This document shows, one piece after another, positions 54,101-55,925 of a stretch of DNA of 55,925 nucleotides. Numbering within the stretch: the stretch's first letter is position 1; each line of letters begins with the position of its first letter. Made by a program: the position numbers and the translations under genes. The stretch lies in the NCBI GenBank assembly GCA_002633005.1, contig NMRA01000048.1:1046483-1102407 (forward strand). Direction: 5' to 3'. The DNA comes from Phoronis australis. Lineage: Eukaryota; Phoronida; Phoronidae. The notes below the pieces were generated by a model. The model was not told the origin of the DNA. It ran no database searches and was given only the letters and a program-made list of their open reading frames with translations.

Positions 54101-54936
54101 TTGCATTTCTTTATTCTCAAAAGCACTGGTGTAATTCTAGATTCATTGCAGAAGGCACATTTGTATGAATAGTTTGAAAATCTTTTACTAAAGGGTAAAA
54201 CGATGCATTGAAGGAAATCCCTGGACGTGCAACTCTGTGATAAATAGAAACCATACTAAAAACTGTAGGGTTAGCAAAAAGGGCTGGGTTTGAGCAACAG
54301 TCCACCGAACATAACCCCTGTGGGTGAATACTGCAGTTTTCAAGCAGTACAGATTGATTACAATGACAGAGCTAGTTAAAAGACCAAAAAACAAATCTAT
54401 CAAATCTATTTATCGCATGCACAGAGCATTTGCATCTGCAGTAAACATTCTCCAGCTTGGGACAATCTCTAAATTTAGGAACAGCGAAATTTATTAAGTC
54501 AAAATTCAATTCTGTTGATTCTGGAGAATGGGACACGAGCATATTTGATGCTCACCATACATCTCCAATATTGGACTCTGCGCTAAGTATGAACAATGTC
54601 CGATAATAGACAGGATGCCATTTGTGAAACACTTTCATGCATCCCCATAATGCATAACATAAAGATAAACAGTCAGTTGTCGTGGATCCTAATTCTTGAA
54701 TTTGAGACAACCAATATTGACCAATTCTGAAAATTCGTATAACCTGATATACCTGGTATAACAAAATGACAATTTTTTCCTGTCTTAAACCGGGTAATTT
54801 TTACCATACATTTTGAGCTCAAGTTCTTACCTGCCAATCCTCACTATGTCGGGTATACTTTTCATGAAGTCGTGCAAGTTGTCAAACCCCAGGCGTCTGA
54901 ATGGGAGTGGCTCGTTTGTGATGCCTCGGTAATCAG
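11982..54936 (-). CDS. TDRD7-like LOTUS/Tudor gene, overall model (5' and 3' incomplete)
   Basis: This is the overall model of a multi-exon minus-strand gene. Visible exons in transcript order are 54936-54831, 54067-53953, 52668-52459, (51850-51835 tentative), 51601-51443, 50224-50093, 48761-48708, 47055-47006, 32113-31980, 30839-30731 and 30242-30202. Then comes either the terminal exon 26462-25925 or the Tudor exons 23045-22934, 22067-21942, 20402-20174, 19699-19562, 18724-18696, 18133-17981, 17110-17015, 15768-15656, 13814-13700, 12924-12796 and 12101-11982. Each junction has GT..AG borders and compatible phase, except entry into 51601-51443, which needs the tentative microexon. The order LOTUS, linker, LOTUS, Tudor repeats is that of TDRD7; TDRD5 has only one Tudor domain. 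Known family role: germ-granule scaffold in the piRNA and translational-control machinery, with LOTUS binding Vasa and Tudor binding Piwi dimethyl-arginine. The 5' start lies right of the window, and the 3' end is unresolved left of 11982. Orthology to TDRD7 is inferred from architecture only. Confidence 0.88.
12796..12924 (-). CDS. Exon: start of third Tudor module
   Basis: Encodes VGSTVEGYVSYVSARGTVFF followed by QVLGPGLQRLDEFMEDIAQHYSK. It parallels the exon at 22934-23045 (entry strand, then helix). Acceptor GTCTCTCCAG, donor AAA|GTAAGT, phase 0 on both sides. Confidence 0.92.
13263..13484. repeat. 74-bp tandem repeat, three near-identical copies
   Basis: Units begin at 13263, 13337 and 13411 with GCTCAGCAAATAAAAGGACA. 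Near identity implies recent expansion. It lies in the intron between the exons at 13700-13814 and 12796-12924. Confidence 0.95.
13700..13814 (-). CDS. Exon: end of second Tudor module
   Basis: Encodes RGEKCTVNFFDTCGETDVNI and about 19 more residues ending in APTLPP. The sense is 'v.ffDt.gE.dvNInEaLg.miad'. The donor is taken as CCCCCT|GTAGGT, because that restores phase 0 for the next exon. The overlapping GTAACA four bases on would put the next exon out of frame. Confidence 0.9.
14159..14214 (+). promoter_or_regulatory. CRE and TATA-box cluster in a GC-rich island
   Basis: A perfect CRE palindrome TGACGTCA lies at 14160-14167 and a TATATAA at 14208-14214, within a locally GC-rich stretch (about 13960-14240) that contrasts with the AT-rich surroundings. 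A further ACGTCA lies near 14130 and an inverted repeat GGCCAGT..ACTGGCC at 14106-14124. It could be a promoter or part of a degenerate LTR. No plus-strand gene was recognised downstream. Confidence 0.35.
14743..14854. repeat. Two neighbouring hairpins
   Basis: The first (14743-14785) pairs TTTCACAACCAGGTG with CACCTGGGTTGTGTGAAA imperfectly. The second (14821-14854) pairs TAGCTGTATG with CATACAGCTA perfectly over a 14-nt loop. No protein is encoded. Confidence 0.6.
14920..15060. repeat. Dispersed-repeat fragment with G-tract and assembly N
   Basis: AGGGGTGGATCTAGGATTTT followed by a G-run is a common terminal motif of DNA-transposon-type repeats in invertebrates (recognised from general knowledge). 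The poly-G run at about 15035-15052 contains an N and is probably a sequencing artefact or low-quality gap. Confidence 0.4.
15372..15661. repeat. 58-bp minisatellite that duplicates a 5' splice site
   Basis: Five units begin at 15372, 15430, 15488, 15546 and 15604. Each contains, on the minus strand, TGGAAAG|GTAGGACATC, identical to the last bases of the Tudor exon at 15656-15768 plus its donor. The unit nearest the exon ends in the authentic site, leaving four decoy donors spaced 58 bp apart in the intron. Confidence 0.92.
15656..15768 (-). CDS. Exon: second Tudor module, C-terminal part
   Basis: Encodes AISCCLAGLEQFEDNDQVTE followed by KLFEMALGKTYVAEVLE. 'lPyQAIsCCLAGle' spans the junction with the previous exon. 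Acceptor CCTTCCCCTCAG; donor GAAAG|GTAGGA, exit phase 2. This donor is the one duplicated in the adjoining minisatellite. Confidence 0.94.
16687..16920. repeat. 26-bp minisatellite, about nine copies
   Basis: Unit GGTTATGAGGGGAGACTATC plus ATAGTT or ATTGTT. The last copy is degenerate. It sits about 95 bp from the Tudor exon at 17015-17110. Confidence 0.93.
17015..17110 (-). CDS. Exon: second Tudor module, barrel second half
   Basis: Encodes VDCLFLDHGDSEVLSDSQLR followed by ALEPQFNQLPYQ. 'FLDHGDSE' stands where YVDYGNSE is usual: His replaces the cage Tyr/Phe and Asp replaces Asn, so methyl-arginine binding by this module may be weakened. Acceptor TATAATTGCAG, donor CAG|GTGGGT, phase 0 on both sides. 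Confidence 0.92.
17981..18133 (-). CDS. Exon: second Tudor module, helix and barrel start
   Basis: Encodes DKLEALEEAMANYYSKKPNP and 31 further residues ending in SEDSWFRVQVQAVEGEQ. 'YAACSEDSWFRVQV' is the first half of a Tudor barrel. Acceptor GTGTTACAG, donor CAG|GTAGGT, phase 0 on both sides. Confidence 0.93.
18496..18656. repeat. 31-bp minisatellite, five copies
   Basis: Unit CAAAGCAATGACAGTGATGA plus ACACTCTGGTA. The 31-bp period cycles through all frames, which explains the overlapping repetitive frames here. It sits 40 bp from the 29-nt microexon. Confidence 0.95.
18696..18724 (-). CDS. 29-nt microexon opening the second Tudor module
   Basis: Encodes VFRLVGSEYS. Acceptor ATTATCTAG (weak tract); strong donor TCG|GTGAGT. 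It converts phase 1 from the preceding exon to the phase 0 needed by the next, and the joined protein LVGSEYS|DKLEALEEAMANYY reads as the strand-to-helix entry of a Tudor module. It lies about 40 nt from a 31-bp minisatellite. Confidence 0.65.
19562..19699 (-). CDS. Exon: C-terminal strands of first Tudor module
   Basis: Encodes AKTLVCTVFDSKKPTLSLND followed by YLVKRGLARHAEGGG. 'l.vtvfDskkp.lslNdyLV.rGLA' is the usual end of an extended Tudor domain. Acceptor CTTTCTTTCCTCAG, donor CCAG|GTATGT, phase 1 on both sides. The adjacent intron needs the 29-nt exon at 18696-18724 to restore phase. Confidence 0.94.
20174..20402 (-). CDS. Exon: first Tudor module, aromatic cage half and C-terminal part
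   Basis: Encodes TEVEIYYVDFGNSEVRSAGE and about 56 more residues. 'YYVDFGNSE' is the diagnostic Tudor motif (aromatic cage and Asn that bind methyl-arginine). It is followed by 'HPHQAFRCQLHNVRP' and 'W...A...F', as in extended Tudor domains. Acceptor CTGTTTCAACAG, donor TTGG|GTGAGA, exit phase 1. Confidence 0.96.
20608..20824. repeat. 43-bp minisatellite, five copies
   Basis: Unit GCTCTAATTTATTGCAGACC plus AGCAGCA(T/G)G(T/C)CACACAACCGACT. Alternating variants (CATGTC / CAGGCC) suggest expansion by pairs of units. Confidence 0.93.
21413..21477. repeat. 17-18-bp short tandem repeat
   Basis: Four imperfect copies of TATGAACAAAATAACTC. Confidence 0.75.
21942..22067 (-). CDS. Exon: first Tudor module, core barrel start
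   Basis: Encodes GRSRPSIVKEPIPGMFCVAQ followed by FSEDKGWYRAQIHSV. 'G..fCvAqFseDkgWYRAqi' is the first half of the Tudor barrel with its conserved Trp-Tyr-Arg. Acceptor ATCATGACAG, donor CAG|GTAAGA, phase 0 on both sides. Confidence 0.95.
22934..23045 (-). CDS. Exon: start of first extended Tudor module
   Basis: Encodes TKLTGFISHPIDPLHFYVQM followed by ADSSINEIMQEVEKDYG. 'GfIShpidPlhFYVQ' is the entry strand of an extended Tudor (SN-like plus Tudor) module and the helix follows. Acceptor GTTTGCAG, donor GGG|GTAAGC, phase 2 to phase 0. Confidence 0.93.
23046..25924 (-). other. Intron of the LOTUS/Tudor gene, or 3' flank of the SGNH isoform
   Basis: The only recognisable features are the tRNA-like fragment at 23575-23645 and candidate polyadenylation hexamers for the SGNH exon: ATTAAA at 25870-25875 and AATAAA at 25214-25219. 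The rest is AT-rich without coding signal. Confidence 0.55.
23575..23645 (-). mobile_element. tRNA-like SINE fragment
   Basis: The minus strand contains CTGGAAGTGTGGTTCTCAGT followed by TCGAGTCCACC, including the box B core GTTCGAGTCC. A box A-like AGTAGCAGACAG lies about 40 nt before it. It lacks a closed acceptor stem and 3' pairing. Confidence 0.45.
25925..26462 (-). CDS. Alternative terminal exon: degenerate SGNH-hydrolase-like domain
   Basis: The exon is an uninterrupted 178-codon frame from a TTTCTATCTTTCAG acceptor to a TAG. It reads like a complete SGNH/GDSL fold. A hydrophobic first strand HKQVLLIGQAG stands in the block I position (GQA at residues 8-10 instead of GDS). PDIAYLHLGHVDLLR matches block III (GHVD at 65-68 instead of GxND). 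IIVSQIL is a later strand. DG at 143-144 and RLNAQG at 152-157 match block V, with Arg where the catalytic His is expected. The three replaced residues argue against esterase activity. Entry phase 2 matches the donor at 30202. ATTAAA at 25870-25875, about 50 nt past the stop, could serve polyadenylation. With the upstream exons it gives a LOTUS-SGNH protein, the domain order of insect Oskar. Alternatively it is a captured LINE ORF1 esterase domain, since CR1-type ORF1 proteins carry SGNH domains. Exon status is inferred. Confidence 0.72.
26706..26806. repeat. Direct duplication, about 51 bp, two copies
   Basis: GCAAATATTGGAAGCATTAC plus CAAGTGCTGTCACATGACAT occurs twice in tandem, just upstream (in minus-strand sense) of the SGNH exon. 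Confidence 0.85.
27159..27290. repeat. 43-bp tandem repeat, three copies
   Basis: Unit CAATGTCCTGTAGATTATAC plus TACTGTAGGCCCTACCAGGAGCA. Confidence 0.9.
27470..28290 (+). mobile_element. Tc1/mariner transposase remnant
   Basis: A decayed DDE transposase. WVKIWSRHGERHLGCRTDHE (about 27565-27625) matches the region after the first Asp. The tandem repeat at 27638-27907 carries VMVWAGMS, the conserved 'sVMVWagis' motif. GNLNAVKYRDDIL (about 27930-27968) follows. After a stop-laden stretch the frame RPDLNSIEHLWDQLERAV (about 28110-28165) contains 'spDLNpIEhlWd', the third catalytic segment. It ends near NAITQKHVTRQENSMHR. Stops and shifts make it inactive. Terminal inverted repeats were not identified. 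Confidence 0.87.
27638..27907 (+). repeat. 39-bp minisatellite inside the transposase
   Basis: About seven copies of a 39-bp unit. The length is a multiple of three, so the reading frame is kept; each copy translates to V(S/N)VM(E/V)WAGMSYSV. The unit derives from the conserved VMVWAGIS segment of the surrounding Tc1 transposase. Confidence 0.93.
29305..29453 (+). other. Possible plus-strand acidic exon opposite the THAP remnant
   Basis: An open frame reads SREFESDDYEQEMNKYYEET then YENGGQDDEMGLHKSENEFD and ends at TTTTCAG|GTGCGTA, a usable donor. Acidic first exons of this kind precede transposon-derived genes in marine invertebrates. No downstream exon was identified. The frame continuing past the donor is antisense to the THAP remnant and is not considered coding. 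Confidence 0.3.
29560..29834 (-). pseudogene. Broken THAP zinc-finger domain
   Basis: On the minus strand from the ATG at 29834, MKRCVCGGCSNSSQTENVSVF gives the first part of a THAP domain (C2CH finger, CxxxC-like start). In another frame follow VPKDAKVAQ, a TAG stop, WHRFVRQTRVWYLS and SGATLCSAHFEESCF, the 'lCs.HF..dcF' end with the last Cys and His. One shift and one stop interrupt it. THAP domains occur in P-element-type transposases and host regulators. No transposase body is recognisable nearby, so a transposon fragment or dead gene are both possible. Confidence 0.72.
30202..30242 (-). CDS. Exon: 41-nt linker, the shared donor for two 3' choices
   Basis: Encodes ENIKIEDPVLPPV and the first two bases (GG) of a glycine codon. 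Acceptor CTGCCCAG, donor GTTGG|GTAGGT. Two downstream acceptors on the same strand fit this phase 2: 26462 (GG+T) opens the SGNH exon, and 23045 (GG+C) opens the Tudor region. Both complete glycine. Confidence 0.85.
30731..30839 (-). CDS. Exon: end of second LOTUS domain
   Basis: Encodes VPNTDRRILYPVQSLRVDVS and about 16 more residues ending in VIKSM. 'ILYPV' is the closing strand of the LOTUS fold. Acceptor GTTTAATTTCAG, donor ATG|GTAAAG, phase 2 to phase 0. Confidence 0.86.
31315..31412. repeat. Direct duplication, about 53 bp, two copies
   Basis: TTAATGTTCAGGTACTGGTT plus AGA(C/A)CAAAACAAGCTGACCC occurs twice between LOTUS exons. Confidence 0.85.
31568..31767. repeat. 25-bp minisatellite, eight copies
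   Basis: Unit TGTAAATATAGAGGGTCCAG plus GACGT. The repetitive 'SWTLYIYNVLDPLYLQRPGP' type frames across it are artefacts. It lies about 210 bp downstream of the LOTUS exon at 31980-32113. Confidence 0.95.
31980..32113 (-). CDS. Exon: second LOTUS domain core
   Basis: Encodes ILSRRTNGLWESRLIVEYEE followed by KYSEKPPSHLARLIEEWPEV and VRIE. This matches the LOTUS pattern (helix, 'NGLw.s.L...YeekY.e.pp', 'l..l...pevvriE'). Acceptor TTCTGTTTCAG; donor AGT|GTAGGA, exit phase 2. By position it corresponds to the last LOTUS domain of TDRD7, just before the Tudor region. Confidence 0.92.
34816..34963. repeat. 13-bp minisatellite, about eleven copies
   Basis: Unit GAGATTTTTTCAT, the last copies GAGGCTTTTTCAT. 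It lies in the 14.9-kb intron. Confidence 0.95.
36006..36028. repeat. Poly-G tract with an N
   Basis: A run of over 20 G residues interrupted by one N. Its length is uncertain in the assembly. Confidence 0.8.
37783..38475 (-). mobile_element. CR1/L2-like LINE 3' remnant
   Basis: On the minus strand a broken frame reads ISDLLNKLRWCSLFSRHAFH, then FNFMVYKATHSPTPNYLTTK. After a TGA and shifts come KNNCGKRIFAYRGAVTYNRL and a degraded tail. This is the C-terminal region of a non-LTR reverse transcriptase protein ('L..L.W..l..R......fk..h...P.YL...f', '..yrgA..WN.Lp'). It ends in a 3' UTR and an (AAAT)n tail at 37783-37805. The copy is 5'-truncated and carries stops. It lies in the large intron of the LOTUS/Tudor gene, in the same orientation. 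Confidence 0.8.
38465..38835. mobile_element. Possible second MITE with GTTCACA ends
   Basis: The left side has GTTCACAGGCTAAAGTGCTA followed by GCATTTTCAC. The right side ends in TGTGTGAAC, with TGCTAGCATTTTCACCACTT before it. Together they give short inverted GTTCACA ends and repeated GCTAGCATTTTC blocks. Non-coding. The boundary assignment is tentative. Confidence 0.35.
41593..41749. repeat. 14-bp minisatellite, about eleven copies
   Basis: Unit TAATATGTGTAAAC with one shortened unit. It lies in the 14.9-kb intron. Confidence 0.95.
43794..43988. repeat. 28-bp minisatellite upstream of the BTB gene, seven copies
   Basis: Unit CATCAGTACGTCCTCTTGCA plus ACTGATAT. It ends about 190 bp before the first BTB exon. 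The decamer GTACGTCCTC of the unit also begins that exon at 44180. Confidence 0.95.
44207..45238 (+). CDS. BTB/POZ-domain protein, nested antisense gene (two exons)
   Basis: Exons 44207-44450 and 44697-45238 are joined at ACAG|GTGATT...TTTCAG in phase 1 and give 261 residues. Residues about 10-110 are a BTB/POZ fold: DVALIVEGRKLHAHKQYLAE, WSPVWKRMF, the VPLPGK strand, and then the exon 2 helices NVSILLELSDEYQIDALKSR. BTB domains mediate dimerisation and Cullin-3 substrate recruitment. A charged, probably coiled-coil helix follows (about MMRDYATYLQTREKELTRKA), then a Cys pair region, FDFGCRDCNERV. There is no MATH, Kelch or zinc-finger array. The frame is open back to an acceptor at 44178-44179 (VRPPLLILN before the Met), so an upstream exon may exist; the Met at 44207 is the first ATG. 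AATAAA lies at 45245-45250, just past the stop. The gene lies entirely inside the 14.9-kb intron of the LOTUS/Tudor gene, on the opposite strand. Confidence 0.88.
45245..45250 (+). terminator. Candidate polyadenylation signal of the BTB gene
   Basis: AATAAA begins 7 nt after the TGA of the BTB frame. That is unusually close, but AATAAA hexamers are frequent in AT-rich DNA, so a later site may be used. Confidence 0.35.
45961..46122. mobile_element. MITE-like palindromic element (about 160 bp)
   Basis: The left end GGGTAGAATTCGAAAACGCT followed by AGGACCT is matched, inverted, by the right end, where the reverse strand reads GGGTAGAGTTCAGTAACGCT followed by AGGACCT. An inner TTAGC(A)AGGTCCTAGC echo is also present. 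It has no coding capacity. It looks like a foldback or MITE-type element. Confidence 0.6.
47006..47055 (-). CDS. Exon: first helix of second LOTUS domain (50 nt)
   Basis: Encodes DGSHSFDELGVKERVRE; acceptor TTGTCCCTTTAG, donor GAG|GTAAGT, exit phase 0. Read on into the exon at 31980-32113, it completes the amphipathic helix VKERVREILSRRTNGLW that opens a LOTUS domain. This is the main evidence that the two exons, 14.9 kb apart, belong to one transcript. Confidence 0.82.
48708..48761 (-). CDS. Exon: short basic linker (54 nt)
   Basis: Encodes EPKKGKHRAMEKNNNDFE. Acceptor TTTTACTTTCAG and donor GAAG|GTGAGC, phase 1 to phase 1, are consistent with both neighbours. Confidence 0.75.
50093..50224 (-). 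CDS. Exon: linker segment, unrecognised
   Basis: Encodes ALSYKALLHNALQKFNEKPV followed by YETTMTREGFVSIVTARERV. Acceptor TTCCACTTCAG, donor ACTG|GTAAGC, phase 1 to phase 1. The helical start resembles the first helix of a LOTUS domain, but the rest does not follow the pattern, so it is not called as a domain. Confidence 0.82.
50815..50912 (-). mobile_element. tRNA-derived SINE head
   Basis: The minus strand shows a box A-like TAGTGGAATAGG (50880-50891) and a box B-like GGTTTGAGTCC (50848-50858), about 20 nt apart, with GCAGAGTGTCC before box A. This is the promoter layout of tRNA-derived SINEs. It cannot fold as a proper tRNA, so it is not called as a tRNA gene. Confidence 0.6.
51443..51601 (-). 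CDS. Exon: linker between LOTUS domains
   Basis: Encodes EDLMTSPFHKVTSSPKFGDN and about 33 more polar residues without a recognised fold. Acceptor CATGACAG; donor GCG|GTAAGT (exit phase 1). The frame is set by the following exon. Upstream extension is blocked by an in-frame TGA about 20 nt before the acceptor. Confidence 0.78.
51835..51850 (-). CDS. Possible 16-nt microexon (LHYFE)
   Basis: The exon at 52459-52668 exits in phase 0, but the exon at 51443-51601 must be entered in phase 1. This 16-nt segment, bounded by ATCTTAG and GAAG|GTTAGT, converts phase 0 to 1 and reads LHYFE plus one base. It is the only bridging candidate seen in the intron and rests on phase logic alone. Confidence 0.35.
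52459..52668 (-). CDS. Exon: basic, proline-rich linker
   Basis: The exon encodes YNMSRRPFVKKGGAPYRPSF and about 50 further residues rich in Pro, Arg, Lys and Gln, likely disordered. The in-frame ATG at 52662 could be read as a start, but a polypyrimidine tract and TTTGTAG acceptor sit just before TAC AAC ATG, and the upstream LOTUS exon exits in phase 0. It is therefore better read as an internal exon. An alternative promoter using this ATG is possible and would give a form without LOTUS 1. Donor CAA|GTAAGA. Confidence 0.85.
53085..53150 (-). mobile_element. tRNA-like SINE fragment
   Basis: The minus strand reads GGGTCAGTAGAGTG (box A-like) and then GTGGGTTCGATACC (box B-like). It resembles a decayed tRNA-derived SINE in the first visible introns of the LOTUS/Tudor gene. 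Confidence 0.4.
53681..53861. repeat. About 32-bp minisatellite, five to six copies
   Basis: Unit GGCATTAAACTCACCAAGCT plus TGATTTGACCGA with small deletions. It lies just past the donor of the exon at 53953-54067 in transcript sense. Confidence 0.9.
53953..54067 (-). CDS. Exon: end of first LOTUS domain and basic linker
   Basis: The exon continues the LOTUS domain with RHKDTGDTCYFAVADETTKG, the closing strand and helix ('CYaVA..eT' is typical of TDRD7 LOTUS 1). It then turns into a lysine-rich stretch, CQKGKKKRGKPVG. Acceptor CATTTTCCAG; donor GGG|GTACTA, which is weaker than the other donors of this gene. Exit phase 0. Confidence 0.88.
54831..54936 (-). CDS. Exon: first LOTUS (OST-HTH) domain, main part
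   Basis: The exon starts after a TTTTCCAG acceptor and ends at AG|GTAAGA. It encodes ADYRGITNEPLPFRRLGFDN followed by LHDFMKSIPDIVRIG. The pattern YRxLTGxxlPfkkLGFxxLxdfLxSiPdvvRi is the second half of a LOTUS winged-helix domain. The first codon is split, so at least one upstream exon carrying the N-terminal helix lies beyond the right edge. No matching exon was found between 54937 and 55925. Entry phase 1, exit phase 2. Confidence 0.93.
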
Positions 54937-55044
54937 CTGGAAAATGAATGTACACAAGCGCATTTAAAGTTCAAATGATACATGATTGCCATTAATAGGA
55001 AGCATTCTATATCCTATTACAACTCTTTAGACAGAGCTCAACAC

Positions 55045-55170
55045 TAACGGTTGCCCGATTGCCCGTGTACATGTAGATTTTGCGTCGGGCAAGTGGAATT
55101 TGAAAAGTACTTGCCCGATGGGCAAGTTAAAAAGCTAGCCGCATAGGCAAGTAGATCCTAAGATTGTCTG
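55045..55170. repeat. Dispersed repeat with TTGCCCG/CGGGCAA motifs
   Basis: Several inverted copies of TTGCCCG (as GTTGCCCGATTGCCCG, CGGGCAAGT, CTTGCCCGATGGGCAAG) in about 120 bp. One minus-strand frame reads YTGNRATVSVELCLKS, which I recognise only as a recurrent translated-repeat string in marine invertebrate gene predictions. Probably a repeat family, not an exon of the LOTUS gene. Confidence 0.4.
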
Positions 55171-55262
55171 CTCGACATTTGCTCCAAAGTAACAAACCCC
55201 GACACAAGCCTAAAAACCGTCGAAAAAGCCCCTGTGGCCGTCAATGAAACTCCAGTCTTCGA

Positions 55263-55627
55263 ATGAGCACCGAAAGGAAAATAGAACGAGTGATGCAGCG
55301 TGCACAGATGACGCTCGCGGTCAAATCCTTTCGATTCTCTGAACGTGCCCTGCAGTTTCTGAATAAGTTATCACGTGATACTACTGATCGTCTGCACTCT
55401 GGCAAAACGTCTAAACATGGAAGCCGTAGCCTTGACGGCATTGGTTTAGTTGCTAAAAACGAGTTCAGGAAGAATCAAAGCAATGATATGAAACGAAAAG
55501 AGTGCGGGGTTCCGTCATGGGAAATTAGGTTTTCTGGCCTGCGAGACAGTGAACAAGGGATGACGTTTGATTTTTGCCGGCGTTTACCCATGTTCAGCTG
55601 GAAGCACCGCGTTCGTCAGCGGATGTA
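55263..55627 (+). other. Unrecognised plus-strand open frame, 121 codons
   Basis: A basic frame (from MSTERKIERVMQRAQMTLAV to KHRVRQRM) with no family recognised. The end GGAT|GTAAGT is a good splice-donor consensus, so it could be a first exon of a gene transcribed away from the LOTUS/Tudor gene. No promoter elements or second exon are visible before the window ends. Its GC is higher than its flanks, which supports coding weakly. Confidence 0.3.
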
Positions 55628-55925
55628 AGTCATACAGATAAGCGCAAAAGCTAAAAAGTGAATGATTGACGACATATTTTCTACACTACACATCAGTTTA
55701 AAAGGCCTGGTATTTATTCAGGGGGAATTCCAAAGGACATTCTTATGAATTCCCGGCTCCCGGTGGCGACTCCTGAAAGAAGAGGAATACGGTCTTCGGG
55801 ATTGCCGCTCTGAAGTCTGAAGGGTGACTTTTTCGCGGTCTATCTATTTTTCAAAAATGTAATTATTTATTGAAAATAAAAGTATATGTGGCATTATTAT
55901 ATGTTAAAATTTGATTTTAATTTAA

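Overview
This is a window of animal nuclear DNA. It is AT-rich, its genes are split by GT...AG introns, and it is dense in minisatellites and decayed transposons (Penelope-like, CR1/L2-like LINE, Tc1/mariner, THAP, tRNA-derived SINEs, MITEs). The gene and repeat content suits a marine invertebrate, possibly a deuterostome such as an echinoderm, hemichordate or lancelet. That placement is inference; nothing here fixes the species.

The dominant feature is one large minus-strand gene running from beyond the right edge (first visible exon 54831-54936) down to at least 11982. Twenty-one phase-compatible exons, plus two alternative or tentative ones, encode a TDRD7-type protein. An N-terminal LOTUS (OST-HTH) domain is encoded at 53953-54936. 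A basic linker follows at 50093-52668. A second LOTUS domain is split across exons at 47006-47055, 31980-32113 and 30731-30839. A series of extended Tudor modules follows at 11982-23045. Proteins of this family act in germ granules (nuage), where LOTUS domains bind Vasa-type helicases and Tudor domains bind dimethyl-arginine tails of Piwi proteins. The first exon(s) lie outside the window and the last could not be found.

The most interesting element is an intact 178-codon exon at 25925-26462. It lies between the LOTUS and Tudor exons, on the same strand, with a good acceptor whose phase matches the upstream donor and its own stop codon. It encodes an SGNH-hydrolase-like domain in which the Ser, Asn and His of the catalytic blocks appear to be replaced. 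Splicing to it would give LOTUS followed by a degenerate SGNH domain, the architecture of insect Oskar. Splicing past it gives the ordinary LOTUS-Tudor protein. The next Tudor exon accepts the same phase and completes the same glycine codon.

The 14.9-kb intron that interrupts the second LOTUS domain (32114-47005) holds a nested BTB-domain gene on the plus strand (44207-45238), a LINE remnant (37783-38475) and a small MITE. The 3.7-kb intron upstream of the SGNH exon holds a Tc1 transposase remnant with an internal 39-bp minisatellite, and a broken THAP domain. Left of the Tudor gene, a single-exon mucin-like type I membrane protein lies on the minus strand (5616-6287), two Penelope-like fragments with a GIY-YIG endonuclease on the plus strand (7445-8640), and a tandem array of about 450-bp units at 1448-2700. 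Minisatellites with 13-74 bp units occur about every 3 kb. One of them (15372-15661) has copied a 5' splice site of the Tudor gene.
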